This document shows positions 58,362 through 64,000 of a stretch of DNA of 64,000 nucleotides, piece after piece. A model generated the notes under the pieces. It searched no databases, was not told where the DNA came from, and saw only the letters and a list, made by a program, of their open reading frames with translations. The stretch is taken from the NCBI RefSeq assembly GCF_016907235.1, contig NZ_JAFBBO010000001.1, positions 124,001 to 188,000 of the forward strand, written 5' to 3'. The position numbers and the translations under genes were made by a program. This DNA comes from Oerskovia jenensis. GTDB lineage: Bacteria; Actinomycetota; Actinomycetes; Actinomycetales; Cellulomonadaceae. Positions within the stretch are counted from its first letter, which is position 1, and each line of letters begins with the position of its first letter.

Positions 58362-59816
58362 GTGGTCGGCAGGATCAACGGTGCGAGCGCTGACGAGGTC
58401 GTCTCGTCCGTCCGTGCGCTCGTGGACACGGGAGCTCTGTCAGCAGGGGAGTCCCTCCCGCCCATCCGCGACCTCGCCGGCTCGCTGGGCCTCAACCGCA
58501 ACACCGTTGCCGCCGCGTACGCCCAGCTGGCGGCCGCCGGTGTCGTCGAGAGCCGGCGCCGCGGCGGCACGGTCGTGCTCGGTGTCCCCGACCTCGTCCG
58601 TGAGGGCCTGGCGCCCTCCGGGCTCGTGGACCTGTCGAGCGGGAATCCCGACCCGGCTCTGCTCCCGGGTCTCGCGGGCGCCCTCGACGTGGGCTACGTG
58701 CCCTCGTTGTACGGGGGGTCACCGGTCGACCCCGATCTCGCGCGGTGGGCGGGGCAGCACCTCGCGCCCGACGTCACCGGCGAGCACCGCGTGGTCCTCG
58801 CGCACGGGGCCGTCGACGCGGTCGAACGTCTGCTCGCCGCGCACCTGACGCGGGGCGACCTGGTCGCGGTCGAGGACCCGTGCTTCCTGTCGAGCATCGG
58901 CACGCTCCGGCTCGGCGGGTACCGCGGCGCGCCCGTCGCGGTCGACGACGAGGGCCTGAGCGTCCCCGCCCTGCGCGACGCGCTCGGGGCGGGGGCGCGA
59001 GCGGTCGTGTGCACGCCCCGCGCGCACAACCCCACCGGGGTGAGCCTGACGCCCGGGCGGGCCGCCGCGCTGCGCGACGTGCTGGCGGAGCACCCGGACG
59101 TGCTCGTCGTCGAGGACGACCACTTCTCGGCGGTGTCCACCCGTCCCTACCTGCGGATCGCCCCGCCCGGGGCGCCCCGGTGGGCGCTCGTGCGGTCGGT
59201 GTCGAAGTTCCTCGGACCCGACCTGCGCCTGGCCTTCGTGCTGGCCGACACCACGACCGCGGCACGGCTCGAGACCCGGCTGAGCTCGTCCACCACGTGG
59301 GTCAGCCACGTCCTCCAGCGTGTCGTCGCCCACGTGCTCGCCGAGCCCGGCACGGACGCCCTCCTGGACCGGGCTCGCGCCACCTACGCCCGCCGGAGCG
59401 AGCGGCTCGCAACAGCGCTCGGGGAGCGTGGCCTGCCCGTCCCCGGACCGGGGGACGGCCTCAACCTGTGGGTGCCGTTGCCCGTGCCGGGTTCCGCCCG
59501 GCAGGTCGTGGACGACCTCGCGGCCCGCGGCTGGGCCGTGCGCGCCGGGGACGACTTCGCGCTCGGCGCGGGGCACCCGCCCGCTGTCCGCGTGACGACC
59601 TCGACCCTGGACGCTCGGCAGGCGATCGCGTTCGCGGCCGACCTGGCCGCGATCCTGCGACCCCACGACACCTCGGGAGAACGCGTGCGCGGCAGGAATG
59701 CACCGGCGCGCGCCAGGACCGCGGGCTACGTGGAGCAGCGCGTCGCCGAGCACCCGGCCTCTCGCGCCGGCGGTGGTCGTGCCTCCGGACTCGACGTGCC
59801 GGGCGCGGGCTCATGA
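58362..59816 (+). CDS. MocR-type regulator (GntR HTH fused to PLP aminotransferase domain)
   Basis: A 484-residue MocR/PdxR-like regulator. The GntR winged helix is LPPIRDLAGSLGLNRNTVAAAYAQLAAAGVVESR (about residues 30-63), and the class I aminotransferase-like domain has NPTGVSLTPGRAAAL, VVEDDHFSAVS and the PLP lysine in SVSKFLGPDLR. Many such proteins respond to PLP or amines and control B6 or amino-acid genes. GTG 58362 is used because GGTGGAGG lies upstream; ATG 58329 is another option. The next two genes overlap by 4 nt each, so all three are one unit. The Arg-rich tail (GRNAPARARTAGYVEQR) is unusual. Confidence 0.88.
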   Translation: MVGRINGASADEVVSSVRALVDTGALSAGESLPPIRDLAGSLGLNRNTVAAAYAQLAAAGVVESRRRGGTVVLGVPDLVREGLAPSGLVDLSSGNPDPALLPGLAGALDVGYVPSLYGGSPVDPDLARWAGQHLAPDVTGEHRVVLAHGAVDAVERLLAAHLTRGDLVAVEDPCFLSSIGTLRLGGYRGAPVAVDDEGLSVPALRDALGAGARAVVCTPRAHNPTGVSLTPGRAAALRDVLAEHPDVLVVEDDHFSAVSTRPYLRIAPPGAPRWALVRSVSKFLGPDLRLAFVLADTTTAARLETRLSSSTTWVSHVLQRVVAHVLAEPGTDALLDRARATYARRSERLATALGERGLPVPGPGDGLNLWVPLPVPGSARQVVDDLAARGWAVRAGDDFALGAGHPPAVRVTTSTLDARQAIAFAADLAAILRPHDTSGERVRGRNAPARARTAGYVEQRVAEHPASRAGGGRASGLDVPGAGS

Positions 59817-60562
59817 CCCGGCGGGCGCTCGCGGTCAGGCACGTCGCCTTCGAGGACCTCGGGCTCGCGGCGGCGGTCCTCGACGCGTACGGCTACGAGG
59901 TGACCTACCTGGAGGCCGGGACGGACCCCGTCACCCCGGAGGCGTTCCTGGCCCCCGAGCTCCTGGTCGTGCTGGGCGGACCGGTCGGCGTCGGTGACGT
60001 CGACCGCTACCCGTTCCTCGACGCCGAGCTCGCGGCGATCTCGGGTCGGCTGCGCGCGGGACGCCCGACGCTCGGCATCTGCCTCGGCGCCCAGCTCGTG
60101 GCGTACGCGCTCGGGGCCGACGTCTCCCCGACGGGCCGACAGGAGATCGGCTACGGACCGCTGACCCTCACCGACGCCGGGCGGGACTCGGTCCTCGCCC
60201 CGCTCGACGGCGTGCCCGTCCTGCACTGGCACGGGGACCAGTTCGAGATCCCCCCGGGGGCCGTGCGGCTCGCCGAGACGCCCGGGTTCCCGCACCAGGC
60301 GTTCTCGGCCGGCCCGGGGGTGCTCGGACTGCAGTTCCACCTCGAGGCCGACCACACACGGATCGAGAGCTGGCTCGTGGGCCACGCGCACGAGCTCGCG
60401 GGCGCCGGGATCGACCCTCGCCGGATCCGTGCGCAGGCCGTCGAGCACGGACCGGTGCTCGCGGACGTGGCCCGGCGTGTCCTCGACGCCTGGGTCGCGC
60501 AGAGCACGCTCCTCCTGGAGGACCCCGCCCCGACCGTCTCCGACCCGTGGGAGCACCCGTGA
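59813..60562 (+). CDS. Class I glutamine amidotransferase-like protein
   Basis: A 249-residue stand-alone GATase1 domain. The nucleophile Cys is in TLGICLGAQLVAYALG, and the His/Glu dyad in LQFHLEADHTRIE. The amidotransferase-type organisation (VVLGGPVGVGDVDRYPFLD) is similar to GMP-synthase-like and gamma-glutamyl hydrolase-like proteins. The start ATG overlaps the MocR stop and the stop overlaps the start of yggS. It is not PdxT, which is shorter with a different active-site context. It might release ammonia for a partner synthase or cleave a gamma-glutamyl amide; the substrate is unknown. Confidence 0.85.
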   Translation: MTRRALAVRHVAFEDLGLAAAVLDAYGYEVTYLEAGTDPVTPEAFLAPELLVVLGGPVGVGDVDRYPFLDAELAAISGRLRAGRPTLGICLGAQLVAYALGADVSPTGRQEIGYGPLTLTDAGRDSVLAPLDGVPVLHWHGDQFEIPPGAVRLAETPGFPHQAFSAGPGVLGLQFHLEADHTRIESWLVGHAHELAGAGIDPRRIRAQAVEHGPVLADVARRVLDAWVAQSTLLLEDPAPTVSDPWEHP

Positions 60563-61323
60563 CCGCTCGACCGCTCGACCAGCCCTACCGGACGGCACGC
60601 ACCGTCGCGGACTTCACCCGCGCGCTGGACGCGGTGCGCTCGCGGATCGCGGCCGCCGCCGCGGAGGCCGGACGCGACCCGGCCACGGTGCGGCTGCTGC
60701 CGGTCAGCAAGACCGTGCCGGAGGACCGGATCCGTCAGGCCGTCGCCGCAGGGCTCGTCCGGCTGGGTGAGAACAAGGTCCAGGAGGCCCGGCGCAAGTC
60801 CGAGAACCTGGCGGACCTCGACGTCGAGTGGGCGGTCGTCGGGCACCTGCAGACGAACAAGGCCAAGGACGTCGCGACCTTCGCGACGGAGTTCCAGGCC
60901 CTCGACTCGCTCCGCCTCGCGCAGGCGCTCGACCGCCGGCTCCAGGCGCTGGGGCGGGGCCTCGACGTCCTGGTACAGGTCAACACCTCGGACGAGCCCA
61001 GCAAGTACGGCCTCGCCCCCGAGGAGGTGCCCGCCTTCGTCCAGGCTCTGCCGACGTTCACGGCCCTGCGGGTCCGCGGACTCATGACCCTGGCCGAGCT
61101 CACCACGGACAGCGAGCGCGTCCGCGGGTGCTTCGCCCGGCTGCGGTCGCTGCGCGACCGGCTCCGCGACACCGCGCCGGACGGGGTCGGGCTCGACGAC
61201 CTCTCGATGGGCATGTCCGGCGACTACGAGCTCGCGATCGCGGAGGGAGCCACGTGCGTCCGCGTCGGTCAGGCCGTCTTCGGGCCGCGTACGGTCCCGG
61301 ACTCGGCCTACTGGCCCACCTGA
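60559..61323 (+). CDS. yggS: YggS-type PLP homeostasis protein
   Basis: A 254-residue PLP-binding protein of the YggS/PROSC group, with alanine-racemase N-domain-like barrel but no racemase activity. The PLP lysine is in LLPVSKTVPEDRI, with GENKVQEARRKSENL and VGHLQTNKAKDV following, and the end DLSMGMSGDYELAIAEGATCVRVGQAVFGPR is characteristic. It buffers PLP and keeps amino-acid metabolism in balance. The GTG start overlaps the amidotransferase stop (GTGA). In many Actinobacteria yggS sits in the division cluster; its place here in a MocR operon is different and supports a B6-linked unit. Confidence 0.92.
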   Translation: MTARPLDQPYRTARTVADFTRALDAVRSRIAAAAAEAGRDPATVRLLPVSKTVPEDRIRQAVAAGLVRLGENKVQEARRKSENLADLDVEWAVVGHLQTNKAKDVATFATEFQALDSLRLAQALDRRLQALGRGLDVLVQVNTSDEPSKYGLAPEEVPAFVQALPTFTALRVRGLMTLAELTTDSERVRGCFARLRSLRDRLRDTAPDGVGLDDLSMGMSGDYELAIAEGATCVRVGQAVFGPRTVPDSAYWPT

Positions 61324-61406
61324 CGGACCGGCCGCACGCGCTGCGGACGACTCGAGGGCCTGCCTACAGTGAGAGGCAACCGGTCGGCACCCCGCGGGAG
61401 GAACTC

Positions 61407-61999
61407 ATGGGCGAGGCAGCGGACGAGCACGACCTGATCGAGCCGCCCGCCGCGGGCGACGAGGTCGCGACGCTCCTCGGATCCCTTGAGCGTCAGCGCG
61501 CCACGTTCGCGTGGAAGGTCGGCGGGCTCGACGCGGACGGGCTCGCGGTGCACGTCGCGGCGTCCTCGATCACGCTCGGCGGGCTCCTCAAGCACCTCGC
61601 GTTCACCGAGGAGCTGTGGTTCTCGACCAAGCTCCACGGGCGCCCTCCCGGGCCCCCTGGGACACGGTCGACTGGGACCGCGACCCGCAGTGGCCGTGGA
61701 CCTCGGCCGCGCAGGACTCGCCGGGACACCTGTACGACCTGTGGCGAGCCGCCGTCGTCCGGTCCCGCGCGGCGGTCGACGAGGCGCTCGCGGACGGCGG
61801 CCTGGACCGCCGCCTCGTCTGGCAGCCCGAGGCAGGGGCCGACGGGGAACGGTCGAGCCTGCGCAGGGTCCTGGTGGACCTGATCGAGGAGTACGCCCGG
61901 CACGTGGGGCACGCCGACCTGATCCGCGAGTCGGTCGACGGCCTGGTCGGCGAGGACCCGCCGGGGGTCCCCGCGGTGTACCCGGTGCGCGAACGCTGA
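61407..61999 (+). pseudogene. DinB/DUF664-family protein with a one-base frameshift
   Basis: The 5' part reads MGEAADEHDLIEPPAAGDEV and then KHLAFTEELWFSTKLHGRP in one frame; the 3' part continues PWDTVDWDRDPQWPWTSAAQ and ends GVPAVYPVRER in another. The switch lies at the C5 run 61654-61658. Adding one C joins the two frames into a 197-residue protein with the family's DinB fold and conserved His residues. GGAGGA lies upstream of ATG 61407, and TACAGT (61365-61370) is a likely -10. It may be a sequencing error or a real inactivation. The similar gene at 62762 is intact. Confidence 0.78.
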
Positions 62000-62001
62000 G
62001 C

Positions 62002-62592
62002 TCAGCTCCCGTCGCGCAGGTCGCCGGGAGCGGTGTCGTCGAGCACGATCCGGTCGAAGACCGCGGTGCACGTCTCGCCCAGCGGTGCCTGCGCGAGGAA
62101 GCCCACCCGGACCGGCAGGTCGGAGTAGAGGCGGAAGAGGCGGACGAACTCCCAGGTCTCGCCGTCGCGCGAGGCGTGGAACGCCCAGGCGGGGCCGGTC
62201 CGCACGACCCGCAGGTGCACGGTCTCGTCGTCGACGTCCCACGAGTTGCAGTCGTCGGTGTAGTCGTTCGTGACCGTCGAGACGACCATGACCCGACCGT
62301 TCGGCGCCTGCTCGAAGCAGAGCTTGGCCCAGTGCGCGTCGTCGGCCCACAGGACCAGGGCGCCCGCGTCGAACGTCGTGCGCTCGGTCGTGACCCGGAC
62401 CCGGGCGGACAGAGCGAACTCGGCCGGCGCCTCGAACACGAGCGCCGGGGCAGCATGCTGCGGAGGGGTGCCCAGGGCGTCGTTCGTCCAGTCGGTGCCG
62501 GCAGGGGCGGTCAGGGTCACGGCGTCGTCGTCGACCTGACCTGCACCTTCGTGGGACAACCAGTGCAGCGGGGGGAGGGAGATCTTCGTCAC
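62002..62592 (-). CDS. DUF1349 family protein
   Basis: A 196-residue protein of the DUF1349 concanavalin-like beta-sandwich family. The signature is clear in TDWTNDALGTPPQHAAPALVF, DAGALVLWADDAHWAKLCFE and RLYSDLPVRVGFLAQAP. The protein has no signal peptide, so it should be cytosolic. The family often accompanies carbohydrate metabolism, though enzymatic activity is not established. GTG 62592 has GGGAGGG 7 nt upstream. Its stop is 2 nt from the end of the frameshifted DinB gene, so the two converge. Confidence 0.87.
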   Translation of the reverse strand: MTKISLPPLHWLSHEGAGQVDDDAVTLTAPAGTDWTNDALGTPPQHAAPALVFEAPAEFALSARVRVTTERTTFDAGALVLWADDAHWAKLCFEQAPNGRVMVVSTVTNDYTDDCNSWDVDDETVHLRVVRTGPAWAFHASRDGETWEFVRLFRLYSDLPVRVGFLAQAPLGETCTAVFDRIVLDDTAPGDLRDGS

Positions 62593-62729
62593 GCCGACAC
62601 CCTCCCACGGGAGGCCCCGAAGGTGGAAGCGCTCCCGCGTGGCGCGCGGCGCGTGCCGCCGTCGGACGCCGGTGGACCAGCCCGGCCTCACGTGGAGTGC
62701 CGGTCCCACACGCACGGTCGGTCCCGTTG

Positions 62730-62750
62730 CGCTCCGCGCGGCGCGGAGCG
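62730..62750. other. GC-rich inverted repeat in divergent gap
   Basis: CGCTCCGCGC-G-GCGCGGAGCG is a perfect palindrome 11 bp before the DUF664 gene and in the gap from the DUF1349 gene. It may be a repressor site or a structured leader. Confidence 0.4.
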
Positions 62751-62761
62751 AGACTCGGTCG

Positions 62762-63430
62762 ATGGCGAGCGCGCGCACCACGGCGACCGACGACAAGGCG
62801 GTCCTGCACCGGTATCTCCAGGCGGCGCGCGACGCGTTGCTCTGGAAGGTCGAGGGGCTCGACGAGCGCGCGGCCCGCTGGCCGTGGACCCCCACGGGGA
62901 CCAACCTGCTCGGTCTGGTCAAGCACGCGGCCGGGGTCGAGGTCGGCTACTTCGGCCAGACGTTCGGGCGCGAGTGGCCGAGCCCTGACGAGATGCCCTG
63001 GATCGCCGACGACGCCGAGGCCGACGCCGACGCCGACATGTGGGCCACCCTGGACGAGCCGGTCGACGCGGTCGTCGACCTCTACCGCCGCGTCTGGGCC
63101 TTCGCCGACGAGACGATCGCGTCGCGCGATCTCGACGCGACCGGGCGGGTGCCCTGGTGGCCGGCCGAGCGCGCCGACGTCACGCTCCTCCAGGTCATGG
63201 TCCACGTCACGGGCGACCTGGCCCGCCACGCCGGCCACGCGGACGTGCTGCGCGAGCTGACCGACGGGAGCGCGGGGCTCAGGGTCGACGACGACAACCT
63301 GTCGGCCCGCTCGGCGGCCGACCGGTCGCGGCACGTCGAGCGGCTGCGCGCGGTCGCGGACGAGGCCCAGCGACGCTCGGGAGCGCCCGGCGGCCCCCGC
63401 GGCTCGGACGGCGCGAGGCCACGCGCCTGA
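62762..63430 (+). CDS. DinB/DUF664-family protein
   Basis: A 222-residue protein of the DinB-like DUF664 fold, helical bundles that bind a metal through three His. Likely ligands are in LVKHAAGVEVGYFG and VMVHVTGDLARHAGHADVLRE; the RWPWTPTGTNLLGLVKH start is typical. Known relatives act as mycothiol-dependent or related enzymes, but this one is not assigned. ATG 62762 has no clear ribosome-binding site. The Gly/Arg-rich end may be disordered. It is a paralogue of the frameshifted gene at 61407, with DUF1349 between them. Confidence 0.82.
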   Translation: MASARTTATDDKAVLHRYLQAARDALLWKVEGLDERAARWPWTPTGTNLLGLVKHAAGVEVGYFGQTFGREWPSPDEMPWIADDAEADADADMWATLDEPVDAVVDLYRRVWAFADETIASRDLDATGRVPWWPAERADVTLLQVMVHVTGDLARHAGHADVLRELTDGSAGLRVDDDNLSARSAADRSRHVERLRAVADEAQRRSGAPGGPRGSDGARPRA

Positions 63431-63477
63431 CCGACCCCGCACAGGTGCACGGTCCGGCCTGCCCGGCGGGGAGGGAG

Positions 63478-63507
63478 CCGACGACGCCGGGGGCGTGACG
63501 TCGTCGG
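63478..63507. terminator. Short bidirectional hairpin
   Basis: CCGACGACG and CGTCGTCGG pair perfectly around a 12-nt loop between the DUF664 gene and the facing DUF4184 gene. Confidence 0.6.
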
Positions 63508-63513
63508 GCCCGG

Positions 63514-64000
63514 TCAGCGCGGGGGCGGGGCGCCCGCTGCGACGCCCGCGGCCGCGGAACGGCCGTCCCTTCGCCGGGAGGCCGTGCCTACGGCGGCCCA
63601 GGCGACCAGGCCGATCCCCGCGCCGAGCACGGGGTACGTCGCGGCCAGGCGTGCGAAGGACAGCACGGACACGGCGTGGTCCGTCGCGACGAGGCGCACC
63701 ACCGCCCCCACCATCCCGACAGTCGCGCCCGTGCACACCGCGAGCACCGCGGAGCGCAGGTGCTGCGGGTGGGGGACGGGCAGGGCGCGGCGCCACCAGC
63801 GCACCGTGAGGACCGCGATCGTCACGAACCCGACGAACGAGCTCCCGTGCTGGAGGTACTTGTAGGCCATCACGCCTGCGACGGGCGTGCGCAGCGCGTC
63901 CCAGGTCTGGACGGCGGTCCCGCGCAGGTGCGTGAAGTCGTCCCAGAGGATGTGCGTGAGCGTGCCTGCCACGGCGAACCCGACGACGGCCCCTGCGACC
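63514..64000 (-). CDS. DUF4184 family membrane protein, C-terminal part
   Basis: The frame is open to the right edge, so the gene's 5' end lies outside the window; about 162 residues are seen. The stretch VAGTLTHILWDDFTHLRG is typical of the DUF4184 family of integral membrane proteins, related to inner-membrane metal-dependent hydrolases (YdjM/LrgB-like in annotation, but not functionally defined). Three to four helices are visible (VGFVTIAVLTVRWWRRAL; AVLAVCTGATVGMVGAVVRL; VLGAGIGLVAWAAVG). The end is Arg/Ala/Pro-rich. Confidence 0.78.
   Translation of the reverse strand, partial: VAGAVVGFAVAGTLTHILWDDFTHLRGTAVQTWDALRTPVAGVMAYKYLQHGSSFVGFVTIAVLTVRWWRRALPVPHPQHLRSAVLAVCTGATVGMVGAVVRLVATDHAVSVLSFARLAATYPVLGAGIGLVAWAAVGTASRRRDGRSAAAGVAAGAPPPR

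Noticed and set aside
1-64000. Search for CRISPR arrays, insertion sequences, prophage or attachment sites
   Set aside because: No regularly spaced repeats, transposase, integrase or phage structural genes were seen; the duplicated tRNA clusters have no integrase nearby.

Overview
The window is a 64-kb piece of a very GC-rich genome with strong G/C bias at third codon positions. Content suggests an aerobic to facultatively anaerobic actinobacterium, most likely of the Cellulomonadaceae/Promicromonosporaceae type (Oerskovia or Cellulomonas-like). Supports are pyruvate formate-lyase and an anaerobic ribonucleotide reductase, DUF3000 next to RNase D, a FemABX-type peptidoglycan branching enzyme, a D-aspartate-ligase-like ATP-grasp protein, and many leaderless promoters (TANNNT 6 to 8 nt before the start codon). 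The taxon is an inference. No rRNA, insertion sequence, phage or CRISPR array was seen.

Layout. 1-6.5 kb: 3' part of dxs, a GCS2-family carboxylate-amine ligase, then pflB-pflA behind a long leader with a CRP/Rex-like palindrome. 6.5-13.6 kb: hydrolase, RidA, PIG-L deacetylase, DHA2 drug transporter, a leader peptide coupled to a glutamate/GABA-type antiporter, and small genes. 13.7-17.7 kb: SNF2 helicase and a patch of orphan small genes, one frameshifted. 17.8-21.2 kb: fatty-acid beta-oxidation pair. 21.4-27.4 kb: FemX-like enzyme, rnd, DUF3000, gnd and an ATP-grasp ligase. 27.6-38.5 kb: stress-like protein, RibD-type reductase and zapE with back-to-back promoters, a degenerate TreZ-like protein coupled to glgX, a SulP transporter and small conserved genes.

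38.9-42.7 kb: a tRNA Gly-Cys-Val cluster present twice with its own promoter and terminator, pabB-pabC, and tRNA-Val(CAC). 42.7-50.2 kb: MATE pump with MarR regulator, serine hydrolase, LytTR regulator with DUF3021 partner, and two CNNM/CBS membrane proteins. 50.3-55 kb: AlkD-like repair protein, MFS pump divergent from an XRE-cupin regulator, and a sialidase-like protein. 55.1-58.1 kb: nrdD-nrdG behind a tandem pair of NrdR boxes. 58.3-61.3 kb: a MocR regulator, glutamine amidotransferase and YggS in one overlapping operon behind a perfect 32-bp palindrome. 61.4-64 kb: two DinB/DUF664-type proteins (one frameshifted), DUF1349, and a DUF4184 membrane protein cut by the window edge.

Functional themes: two glycyl-radical enzymes each linked to its radical-SAM activase, with separate redox or nucleotide control sites; cell-wall bridge synthesis; PLP/B6-linked regulation; and export pumps paired with local regulators. 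The most unusual items are the TreZ-like protein that lacks its catalytic residues, the palindromic operator of the MocR operon, the duplicated tRNA cluster with a conserved promoter frame but drifted spacer, and two single-base C-tract frameshifts.
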